Notes under the pieces: model-generated
The model's input: only the letters and a program-made list of their open reading frames with translations
What the model was told of the DNA's origin: nothing
Database searches by the model: none
Position numbers and translations under genes: made by a program
Shown: positions 1 through 6,366 of the stretch, piece by piece
Numbering within the stretch: position 1 is the first letter of the stretch
How the letters are laid out: the number at the start of each line of letters is the position of its first letter
NCBI GenBank assembly: GCA_036736205.1
Contig: DAINMX010000303.1
Location: forward strand, 1-6,579
DNA from: XYA12-FULL-58-9 sp001798605
Lineage (GTDB): Bacteria; Myxococcota; XYA12-FULL-58-9
Direction of reading: 5' to 3'
DNA length: 6,579 nucleotides

Positions 1-99
1 GAGCCATGAAACTGGTAGTTTCTTGATAGGGGCCGGTGCCGCGGCCTGACAAATTGCGCGTTTGCCATCACAACCCGGGGCCTTGAGTGTTTAGGTCTG

Positions 100-2004
100 A
101 TGGGGGTTGTGATGTCCTTTGCCCGTTCCCGTTCTTTCCGTTCCCTTGTTTGTTTCCCATTGTGCTCGATCCTCGTTTGGATGTGTGGTTGCGGTGACGA
201 TTCCACGGCGGGGCCCAAGGCGAAGCCGGATCCGGCCGTCGATTGCGACAGCGCCCTGTGCGTCCGTGTGATCGATCAAGTCGATGTTCGGGCCATCGCC
301 CAAGCGCTGGTGCAAGTCGATCTCAACCATGATGGCCGCGATGATATGGCCATGGGCGCTACCGACTCCAACGGCCGCGTCGCGACCACGACGGCGGTGA
401 GCAATCCGTACACCCTCACTGTCTTCCATGCGGACTACCACCCGTTGTCGGTGGTGGGGCTGCCGGCGGATTATCAACTGGTAACTGTGAAGTTGCGCCG
501 CAAGTATCCTGTGCCTTCATTGGCGGGTTTTACGGGCCGCGCCGACTTCGATGCCTACGAGCAGATTGTCCTCGGCGGCAACACCAAGACCGTCCGATTG
601 GGTTTCGCAGCCGCCAGCTTTCCGTTTGCCCAGTTGGTGCGGGAACACGGCACCCAGCTGTTCTCCCTCGACTCCGGAGTCAACTGTCAGCTCGCGCCGC
701 CACCTCCAGGTTGTTATGACTTCGTCATCCCCAACCTCATCGATACCACCATTGCGTTGCCCGGCAACGTCGTGATGGGCCTCGGCAGCGCCGCGATCAA
801 AACCCATGTCGATGTGTTGGCCAACCCCGGCCCGCGGTGGGCGACAATGCTGGCCGGCGAAGCGGGTTTGGCTGAGTTCGCAGATCTGGGCCAATGGCTC
901 GGCTATCAAGACGGCGAATGCGCTTGCAACACCCTCGAAGGGACGTGCGAGGGCGATTGCAGCTGCGATGAGGATTGCCAGAGCGCTCTGGAGGTCTCTG
1001 CGGCAATGGTCCCCATGCTCGCCGGATTCGCGCTGGCCACTCACCCAGATCTCGTGCTGGAAGCTGCTCCCGTGTCGAGTTGGGAGGATTACATCGCTGA
1101 CGCATATGGTGATCGTCCCACGAGCTCGGAGTTCCCCAGACTCGACACCGGTCAACTCGGCAAGCTCGCCCCCATTGCACCCATGTCTGTCTTCTCCGAC
1201 ATCAGACTGCCTCAACTGCCAACCGATCCCGCTTTCGACGACGGGCGCAAGCTTGCCGGCGTCATGGTGTCGACGGGGGTGCTGACTGCGGCCGGCTTTG
1301 TAACCACTGGGCTCACGGCAGCGGTCGATTGTACAGAGGGCAACTGCACCGATCGCTCGGGCGGCCAAGATGCCGGCGTTTTCGACGGCATCGTCAACGG
1401 CGGCAACGTCTGTACCTTCGACTCCGATCCCGTCATCAACACTTGCCCCGCTGAAGTACCAGAGACAGTGGCCGACGGTCACGTCGGTTTGTTCCATGCC
1501 GCGCCGCCTTCCGAGGCCGGTGATCGGTGGGCCACTGTGGTGATGGCGTTGCCACGCCGCACCCAAGAGGAGGGTCACCGCGCCACCGCATTCGTCAGCT
1601 ATCATGAGCCCAGCGGCAGCTTGAACATGACGGGCAGGGCCTTCCCACCGTTCCCCAATCTCCCCACGACGATCAGCGATCGGTCCTACACGCCGACATC
1701 GGCTGCAGGGCACGACTACAACTGGGTGACTTTGGCATCACAACCCAATGGCGACGGCGTGGTGACTGAGTGGGACGTGTTGTTCGCTGGCAACCAATCG
1801 TTCATCGCCCCAATGGTGCCTGCCGGTGTCAGCGATCCGTTGGCCGCTGCCACAGTCGACGTACGTCACGTCGCGATCGATTGGCCCACCGCCGCACACC
1901 TCACTGGTAACATCGAGGCCAAAGCGGCAACTGTCGATTTGAGCAATTGCATCTTCGGGGCCGACGGCTTCGCCGTCCGAGAGGCGACTCTGGCGATTGA
2001 GTAG
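100..2004 (+). CDS. Large secreted lipoprotein of unknown function, Cys-rich with an EF-hand-like loop
   Basis: This gene encodes about 634 residues that I do not recognise as a named family. The N-terminus is a lipoprotein signal peptide: basic residues around 9-14, a hydrophobic stretch, then VWMCGC, with Cys31 the likely lipidated residue. Residues 50-135 look like a beta-sandwich of the carboxypeptidase-regulatory kind and contain a calcium-loop-like stretch, DLNHDGRDD (74-82). A compact cluster of six cysteines lies at 274-293, and further Cys pairs (196/205, 411/416, 438/449) suggest a disulphide-bonded extracytoplasmic protein. No catalytic motif was seen. The start is uncertain: ATG at 100 has only AGG four bases upstream, while ATG at 112 follows a run of five G and removes four residues; both keep the signal peptide. 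The gene stands alone on its strand and converges on the next gene with 19 bases between stop codons. A role at the cell surface is inference from the signal and composition only. Confidence 0.85.
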   Translation: MGVVMSFARSRSFRSLVCFPLCSILVWMCGCGDDSTAGPKAKPDPAVDCDSALCVRVIDQVDVRAIAQALVQVDLNHDGRDDMAMGATDSNGRVATTTAVSNPYTLTVFHADYHPLSVVGLPADYQLVTVKLRRKYPVPSLAGFTGRADFDAYEQIVLGGNTKTVRLGFAAASFPFAQLVREHGTQLFSLDSGVNCQLAPPPPGCYDFVIPNLIDTTIALPGNVVMGLGSAAIKTHVDVLANPGPRWATMLAGEAGLAEFADLGQWLGYQDGECACNTLEGTCEGDCSCDEDCQSALEVSAAMVPMLAGFALATHPDLVLEAAPVSSWEDYIADAYGDRPTSSEFPRLDTGQLGKLAPIAPMSVFSDIRLPQLPTDPAFDDGRKLAGVMVSTGVLTAAGFVTTGLTAAVDCTEGNCTDRSGGQDAGVFDGIVNGGNVCTFDSDPVINTCPAEVPETVADGHVGLFHAAPPSEAGDRWATVVMALPRRTQEEGHRATAFVSYHEPSGSLNMTGRAFPPFPNLPTTISDRSYTPTSAAGHDYNWVTLASQPNGDGVVTEWDVLFAGNQSFIAPMVPAGVSDPLAAATVDVRHVAIDWPTAAHLTGNIEAKAATVDLSNCIFGADGFAVREATLAIE

Positions 2005-2023
2005 CACCGACCGCAACGGTTTT

Positions 2024-2992
2024 CTACGGTTGGCGAACCTTGACATCGATATCGACGCGCGGAAGCCATCCCGGCTGCTTGCTTGGGGGACCCACATGGA
2101 TGGTTACCTCGTCGATTTCCAAACCTAGCTGCTCGAAAACCTTTGAGGTAACTTTTCCCCAGAAGGTGTCAAAAAAATCGGCACCCGCAATGAGATCTCC
2201 GTTGGCTGTGACCAATTTCTCACTGCACTCATCAACGACAGCTTGGATGGAGAAGATTTGCAGTTTGGACGGATCACCGATCGTGCGGATCTGTTCCGCT
2301 ATCACCGCTGCTCCGGCACCCGCGGGAATGGGGTGTTGGATACCCATTGTTGTGCGAAAGGCGTTGACAACATTGAAATAGTGTCCGCTGGTATCACCAC
2401 AGCAGTTGAAGTAACTGCTACTGGTACTCTGTTTCTGTTGTCCGTCAGCCGTAGGCAGACTCACGAACCTCGTGTCGATCTCGAGATCGCACCCCCTGCC
2501 ACTCTTGATCAAATACGATTTCGATCCGCGTCCGCGTCCGACATATTTATGAAACCCATCGTATTGCACACCCTCGGTCTCGAGTTGGTAAGACATATCG
2601 TGATTTCTTGCGATGTTCCACAGACACCTTGGAAGACGGCCCATATTGGCCAAGGTTGTCCGGTATTCGGGACGCAAAAAAATCCGCTCGTGTTCGATCT
2701 CCCTTTCCAGAGTCTCGTATACGGCTTGCCTCTTTTGGCTCAGCAGCATCCCCCGAAACTGTGTCTTATGGGGATCAATGCTGTGCACCAACGGTTTCAG
2801 CTCGCCGCTGTTGAGTGACCAGATCTTTTGCCGCAGTCCATTTTCCTCTTCGACTTCCTTTTCCAGATCCGTCAGGGCGGCGGTGAGTTTCTCCGTTTCA
2901 TTCTTCTCTGCGAGATCGGACAGCAGTTTCTCCCACCCGCTGCCGCTTCTGCCGACAACTGCTCCAACGGTCTCGCACATCAACATTGTCAC
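2024..2992 (-). CDS. Orphan hypothetical protein with coiled-coil N-terminal region
   Basis: This gene encodes about 322 residues and matches no family I know. From the GTG start, residues 21-58 are rich in Glu, Lys and Leu with heptad spacing and probably form a coiled coil; a second charged helix lies near 81-104. The remainder is mixed alpha/beta and includes a CC pair in a FNCCGD context near 195-200 and a basic YVGRGRGSKSY segment. No signal peptide or clear transmembrane helix was seen, so it is probably cytoplasmic. I chose GTG at 2992 because AGGAGAGG lies five bases upstream. ATG at 2986 uses the same site with wider spacing, and ATG at 3061 (345 residues) opens the frame earlier but has no ribosome binding site. 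The gene looks lower in GC than its neighbours: one sampled 60-base line counts 28 G/C against 37 in a line of the plus-strand lipoprotein. It may be a later arrival at this locus. Confidence 0.72.
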   Translation of the reverse strand: MTMLMCETVGAVVGRSGSGWEKLLSDLAEKNETEKLTAALTDLEKEVEEENGLRQKIWSLNSGELKPLVHSIDPHKTQFRGMLLSQKRQAVYETLEREIEHERIFLRPEYRTTLANMGRLPRCLWNIARNHDMSYQLETEGVQYDGFHKYVGRGRGSKSYLIKSGRGCDLEIDTRFVSLPTADGQQKQSTSSSYFNCCGDTSGHYFNVVNAFRTTMGIQHPIPAGAGAAVIAEQIRTIGDPSKLQIFSIQAVVDECSEKLVTANGDLIAGADFFDTFWGKVTSKVFEQLGLEIDEVTIHVGPPSKQPGWLPRVDIDVKVRQP

Positions 2993-2997
2993 AACCG

Positions 2998-3005
2998 CCT
3001 CTCCT
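2998..3005 (-). promoter_or_regulatory. Ribosome binding site deciding the start of the orphan gene
   Basis: AGGAGAGG reads on the minus strand and ends five bases before GTG at 2992 and eleven bases before ATG at 2986. The upstream in-frame ATG at 3061 has no comparable site, so this element argues for an internal start. It lies inside the longer alternative reading frame, which it would make non-coding leader. Confidence 0.55.
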
Positions 3006-3066
3006 GCACCCCAAGCCCAGTTACAGACAGTATCGGCTGGTGCCGTTCTCGGTTGTGTCATCCGTC

Positions 3067-3092
3067 GCAGAAGCGCAGAAGCGCGCAGAAGC
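3067..3092. repeat. Three short direct repeats GCAGAAGC in the gap between two minus-strand genes
   Basis: The octamer GCAGAAGC occurs at 3067-3074, 3075-3082 and 3085-3092, the last two copies separated by GC. It is followed by a short inverted repeat, AAGCT at 3089-3093 and AGCTT at 3099-3103 around a five-base loop. The repeats lie 75-100 bases upstream of the preferred GTG start of the orphan gene. They could be an operator-like element, or part of a decayed coding sequence on the plus strand where they would encode Ala/Glu/Lys/Arg-rich residues. I saw no convincing -35/-10 promoter in this gap. Confidence 0.5.
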
Positions 3093-3182
3093 TCGAAAAG
3101 CTTACAAAGCTATTGATGGGGATGTGCTCAAAGAACCGCTACGCCCCTACTCTCAGGTGCCGTCTGTTCCGTGGACGATCGC

Positions 3183-3896
3183 CTAGAAGAACAGCCAATC
3201 CGGAGTAGGAACCGCCTCGAAGTCGGAGATGTCGTTCACGAGGGAAAGGTCAACATCTGTGTCGAGCGGCAGCACCGTCATGTCGAGGCGCACGTCACAC
3301 GTCTGCCCATTGGAGTCCTGGCACGGATCGTTGGAAAATGGGCAATAACAATCGCCATCAAACCGAACGAGAAAATAGCCAGGGGAGAGAGCCGTTCCAA
3401 GCTCGTTCGCAATGTTCGTGCCTACGTCAAAGGAGTCTTTGGCGTAACCCAGCATGATATTGGGGGAGCCGCCACGCATGCGGAACAACAGTGTGGCGTA
3501 GTTCTCAGCCTCGATGTTGCCCAGGTTGATCGGTCCGTCACCGTTGGGGTCGTCATAGGCGAAGATGTTGGCAAAACCGATCCTGCCGCCGGTTTCGGGA
3601 TCGACGTTCAAAGCTGCGTCCGGTGGCGGCACCAACATCTCGATTTCGTATCGCCCAAACGAGTCCCCTTCTAACGCAATGTCCTCGTTGACGCGAAAAT
3701 CGATGAGGTCCTCCACGGCCCATACCAAAGTTACTTGGAGCGTATCGTTGGGTCGATTCGTCGCCTCGATGTGGAGCTCGCCCCGAATCGTCGCCAATGC
3801 GTCTCCTTTATAATGGATGTCTGCAAGGGAATCTCCGCATGCCGACAGCAGCGAGAACGCGAATAAGGGGATAAGAGCTGCCGAATAGAATCTCAT
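3183..3896 (-). CDS. Small extracytoplasmic lipoprotein of unknown function
   Basis: This gene encodes 237 residues. The start ATG at 3896 is firm: GGAGGAA lies four bases upstream, and the protein opens with a textbook lipoprotein signal (MRFYS, hydrophobic core, LLSAC with Cys20 lipidated, then GDS). The frame stays open back to an ATG at 3998, but that would bury the signal peptide and overlap the preceding gene. The mature part looks all-beta: a GELHIEATN-type opening near 39-47, an aliphatic VTLVW strand near 55-59, an acidic YDDPNGDGP loop near 114-122 and a four-Cys region (183, 185, 192, 200). It resembles from memory small lipoproteins common in Myxococcota with a DxNGDG loop; no function is established. 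It lies 83 bases downstream of the caspase gene on the same strand and may be co-transcribed with it. The acidic loop could bind calcium, which is inference. A Gly at +2 after the Cys suggests outer-membrane sorting if the E. coli rule applies here. Confidence 0.85.
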   Translation of the reverse strand: MRFYSAALIPLFAFSLLSACGDSLADIHYKGDALATIRGELHIEATNRPNDTLQVTLVWAVEDLIDFRVNEDIALEGDSFGRYEIEMLVPPPDAALNVDPETGGRIGFANIFAYDDPNGDGPINLGNIEAENYATLLFRMRGGSPNIMLGYAKDSFDVGTNIANELGTALSPGYFLVRFDGDCYCPFSNDPCQDSNGQTCDVRLDMTVLPLDTDVDLSLVNDISDFEAVPTPDWLFF

Positions 3897-3900
3897 GACG

Positions 3901-3907
3901 TTCCTCC
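3901..3907 (-). promoter_or_regulatory. Strong ribosome binding site of the small lipoprotein gene
   Basis: GGAGGAA on the minus strand ends four bases before the ATG at 3896. It fixes the start of the lipoprotein gene. Its first two G residues are also the last two bases of an inverted-repeat arm (3906-3914), so pairing of that arm could affect ribosome access. Confidence 0.8.
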
Positions 3908-3956
3908 AGGTTTCGACCGGGTGCACCGGTGTGATTTGTCTTTCTTGGAAACCTGG
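3906..3956 (-). promoter_or_regulatory. Nested inverted repeat in the leader of the small lipoprotein gene
   Basis: Two perfect 9-base arms, CCAGGTTTC at 3906-3914 and GAAACCTGG at 3948-3956 on the plus strand, flank 33 bases. Inside them is a second perfect inverted repeat, ACCGG at 3916-3920 and CCGGT at 3926-3930, around a five-base loop. In the minus-strand transcript this would fold as an outer stem with an inner hairpin. The outer 3' arm runs directly into the Shine-Dalgarno sequence. It fills most of the 83-base gap after the caspase gene. Possible roles are translational control of the lipoprotein, a processing or stability element between cistrons, or a protein-binding site. No T-run follows it, so it is not a standard intrinsic terminator. 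Confidence 0.5.
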
Positions 3957-3979
3957 CATTCGGTTTTCGGCAACCTCGG

Positions 3980-5545
3980 TCAAAAAAATCTCCCACAACT
4001 GACACCAAATCCATAGGTCAACGCTGTCCCAACGCCCCCTCCCTCCCTATCGGCCCCAATCCCCACCAGATAGGTTAGTGCTTCGCCTGTCACTTCAGCA
4101 TGAAAACCCTCAGGCAGATGAACAGTTGCGGTCCCAATCCCCCCAAAAAGGAAGCCGAAAGCGTCTCTGTCCGGGGCGAGACCCGGCGTCTCAAATCGCT
4201 GTCCCCAATACGCCCCACCGATCTGCAATCCAGCGGCAACGGTGAAACGAGACCAATCGAACGCCCGCGTGGCAGCCACGAGCAGATCCACCTCCCGTGT
4301 TTCTACCTCGAGGATGTCGTTCTCTGCGCGCGCTTGCCCGTAGCCAATACGCGGCGTGAGAGTAAACCACGGCAAGACTACGGGGTAGCTGACCCCGAAG
4401 AGATGCATAGGGCCCAATCCGTTCAAGACCTCACCGCGAAACCGATAGAACAGCTGTGGCCCGTGGGCTATCCGCCTTCCGGTACCGCCCTTGCGAACCA
4501 GGCGTGCGTAACCAATTCGCTCAAATTCGTCGGTACGCACTGCCGTGGTTTCATTGGAGCTCACGGCAACGGTCCCCTCGCGCAGCTCATCTGCACGCCG
4601 CTCGCGGACGAAATACGTCCCAGGCTCAACCACAACCCGTCGGTTGGTCTCAAGGCTGCTCACCTCCGCAACCACTGACCCCGACGCGTTGTTTTTCATG
4701 ATCAGGAAATGGCCCGGCGTCTCAAACGTCAGCGCTGACTTGTCGTACCGGTCCAAAGCAAGGTCGGAGAGCACGACGTCGCCCTTTCCCTTGATGTCGT
4801 ATTGAAATGTTGGGTGCTGTGTCCCCGCCCACGTCTTGCTTGTCGCCTTCACTGTCTGCTCATGTGCGTACCGATAGGCCTCGGCCAAGGAGACCTTGTT
4901 GTCTCGTGAATAATCCGCAGCCCCCAACAACCCGGAGGTAAAGAAATGAGTAAAAAACGATGATCCGAATTGATCCGACTCCTGAGCATCTTCGTCCGCG
5001 GCGCTCGACGTGATGAACACCGTTCCCTCAGTGCCGAGCTTGTCGTCAACCTGGATATCGAAGGACTCGACGGGTCTCCCGCCTTTGACTCGAGTCAAAA
5101 ATCCTGACTTGCACGCATCAAGCAGGAGAATCCGAAAGGACGCGGCAGATCCTCTCACAAGTCGCCGCAGCTCTGGTATGGGTAACGCTGTTTTGCCAAG
5201 GTGAAGCTCATCGGAGTCAGCATGACCCGAGTAGAAAACGAACAAGAGCACTTCGTTGTCACTGTTTTGAAGGTCCTGTCGAATCCGATCGTTGAGGGTA
5301 ATGAGTGCGGTGCGAAAGTCGTCCGAAGAAGCGTCGGCAAGGACCGTGATGTTCTCGGAACGGAATCCGCCAACCCTCTCAAGTATACGCGCAATTCGCC
5401 GAGCATCGTCCTGAGCATAGAGAAGCTCGACCTCCTGCGGCTCGCCTCGGTTGTTGCCAGCAATCAAACCGTACTTCACCACACCGGCGCGTGCGAGTGG
5501 TGGTGCGGACAAGCTAATGCCAATGAGAACAACAAGGCACCTCAT
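3980..5545 (-). CDS. Secreted caspase-like (peptidase C14) protein with C-terminal outer-membrane beta-barrel-like domain
   Basis: This gene encodes 521 residues. A Sec signal peptide covers about 1-20 (MRCLVV, hydrophobic core, cleavage after ARA). Residues 21-260 are a caspase-hemoglobinase fold: KYGLIAGNN at the first strand, catalytic His108 in FYSGHAD, catalytic Cys145 in LLLDACKSG, and the p10-like part with FITSSAADE and TQHPTFQYD. An EF-hand-like loop lies at 211-222 (Asp, Ser, Asp, Asn, Val, Glu in the expected positions). Residues 262-350 look like a small beta-sandwich. Residues 360-521 alternate polar and apolar residues with many Gly and aromatics and end in Phe-Phe, as outer-membrane beta-barrels do. 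Start ATG 5545 has GAGG five bases upstream and overlaps the preceding stop as ATGA; a frame start at 5590 lacks this and would precede the signal peptide. The dyad is intact, so protease activity is likely; the substrate is unknown. The caspase part probably faces the periplasm if the barrel call is right. Confidence 0.9.
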   Translation of the reverse strand: MRCLVVLIGISLSAPPLARAGVVKYGLIAGNNRGEPQEVELLYAQDDARRIARILERVGGFRSENITVLADASSDDFRTALITLNDRIRQDLQNSDNEVLLFVFYSGHADSDELHLGKTALPIPELRRLVRGSAASFRILLLDACKSGFLTRVKGGRPVESFDIQVDDKLGTEGTVFITSSAADEDAQESDQFGSSFFTHFFTSGLLGAADYSRDNKVSLAEAYRYAHEQTVKATSKTWAGTQHPTFQYDIKGKGDVVLSDLALDRYDKSALTFETPGHFLIMKNNASGSVVAEVSSLETNRRVVVEPGTYFVRERRADELREGTVAVSSNETTAVRTDEFERIGYARLVRKGGTGRRIAHGPQLFYRFRGEVLNGLGPMHLFGVSYPVVLPWFTLTPRIGYGQARAENDILEVETREVDLLVAATRAFDWSRFTVAAGLQIGGAYWGQRFETPGLAPDRDAFGFLFGGIGTATVHLPEGFHAEVTGEALTYLVGIGADREGGGVGTALTYGFGVSCGRFF

Positions 5546-6366
5546 TCCAACCTCGACACCTTGTTCAACACGAAGACCTGCACAGTACAACGTTCATCCA
5601 AACCCATCGCCGCCGGTTTCACGATGGTGGTTGCGGCAATTTCCAGTCTCTTCATTCCCGCCAGCAACTTCGCCATCGCAAAAGAAGTAGGACAAAAGGC
5701 ACCGACGATCTGCTCTGTACCCACCGTGTCGTCGAGCTCAATGGCACCTTCGATCACACCATCGCTCGCAGCCTCGACTTCGAGCGGCTGGTCTCCAACC
5801 GGCGGAACGAATTGGCTCGCCGCTTGCGCAGCATCGATGCTCGCAAGCGCGAAGAATGCGGGTTCCCCGCTTGTGTAATCGAAACGAAGGCGGTCGCCGG
5901 CGAGGACGTTGCCGTTGCTCTCGCCCTTGAACACCTTTGACCCGCGTTTCACAAAGACGCCAAAACTCGGTTTGCCCTTGAGCCGCGTGCCCATGCCGTC
6001 CTCCGACAAGGGGTCAGTCGAAACCACAGCCAGAACAATCGCGGCTGCCGCGACTGCCGTTGCAAATGCGCCGGAAAACCATGCCCACGATGATTTGCGC
6101 CCCTTGGTCTTGCGCTCGACCTTCATGAGGGTCTCGGACGCGATCACGGGCAACGGCAAATCAGTCGAAAACTGTTCGTGCCGAGCTTTGAGCTGTAAGA
6201 ACTTTTGTGCGCACAGCTCGCAAGTCGCGATGTGACTCTCCCAGGTATTCTGCGCGTTGGTATCCAGGTCGCCCGCTGTCTTGCCCACCACCAGGCAATC
6301 CAGTTGGAAGTCGCTCAAACACTCCGGAGACTTCCGGCGTCGGCGTTGTTCGGCATCGACGTTCAT
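5542..6366 (-). CDS. Zinc-finger transmembrane anti-sigma factor with DUF4384-like extracytoplasmic domain
   Basis: This gene encodes 274 residues. The N-terminus carries the anti-sigma zinc motif HxxxCxxC (His45, Cys49, Cys52), with Cys16 or Cys24 as a possible extra ligand. A basic stretch (82-91) precedes one transmembrane helix at about 94-115, giving a cytoplasmic N-terminus by the positive-inside rule. The exported part (116-274) contains an AGDRLRFDY stretch, an FFALASID strand and an IELDDTVGTEQIVGAFC segment; this pattern resembles DUF4384-type domains that often accompany caspases. The start ATG at 6366 is firm: AAGGAGG lies seven bases upstream, and the ATG overlaps the sigma stop as ATGA. 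Expected job: hold the adjacent sigma factor inactive through the zinc domain until an envelope signal acts on the outer domain. The reading frame stays open upstream to the window edge, but that stretch is a shadow of the sigma gene. The family call is strong; the name of the outer domain is from memory of pattern. Confidence 0.88.
   Translation of the reverse strand: MNVDAEQRRRRKSPECLSDFQLDCLVVGKTAGDLDTNAQNTWESHIATCELCAQKFLQLKARHEQFSTDLPLPVIASETLMKVERKTKGRKSSWAWFSGAFATAVAAAAIVLAVVSTDPLSEDGMGTRLKGKPSFGVFVKRGSKVFKGESNGNVLAGDRLRFDYTSGEPAFFALASIDAAQAASQFVPPVGDQPLEVEAASDGVIEGAIELDDTVGTEQIVGAFCPTSFAMAKLLAGMKRLEIAATTIVKPAAMGLDERCTVQVFVLNKVSRLE
5551..5554 (-). promoter_or_regulatory. Ribosome binding site of the caspase gene inside the anti-sigma gene
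   Basis: GAGG on the minus strand lies five bases before ATG at 5545, within the last codons of the anti-sigma gene. Together with the ATGA overlap at 5542-5545 it indicates coupled translation of the two genes. The site is modest, so re-initiation by ribosomes finishing the anti-sigma gene may matter. Confidence 0.55.

Noticed and set aside
8..46. Two small hairpins upstream of the large lipoprotein: GAAACT/AGTTTC at 8-22 and GGCCG/CGGCC at 31-46.
   Set aside because: The stems are five to six base pairs, no T-run follows either one, and there is no clear link to a promoter; they may be chance.
2..49. Possible C-terminal tail of an upstream plus-strand gene (SHETGSFLIGAGAAA, stop at 47-49).
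   Set aside because: Only fifteen codons are visible and no other evidence of coding can be assessed at the window edge.
517..1713. Long open frame on the minus strand opposite the large lipoprotein.
   Set aside because: It is rich in Arg, Gly, His and Ala in the way antisense frames of GC-rich genes are, has no ribosome binding site or domain, and lies wholly opposite a gene with a signal peptide and coherent composition.
2005..2023. Possible terminator between the convergent genes: ACCG/CGGT stem followed by TTTT on the plus strand.
   Set aside because: The stem is only four base pairs with a three-base loop and the T-run is short and interrupted, so it is not distinguishable from chance.
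3980..3998. A run of seven T just before the caspase stop codon, where a -1 slip would enter the open frame leading into the lipoprotein gene and fuse the two proteins.
   Set aside because: The zero-frame codons do not form a full slippery heptamer, the normal end Phe-Phe suits a beta-barrel, the lipoprotein has its own strong ribosome binding site and signal peptide, and an open stretch of about 30 codons is not rare by chance.
4100..4678. Plus-strand open frame of 192 codons inside the caspase gene.
   Set aside because: It is antisense to the beta-barrel coding region, has no recognisable domain or ribosome binding site, and is best explained as a shadow frame.
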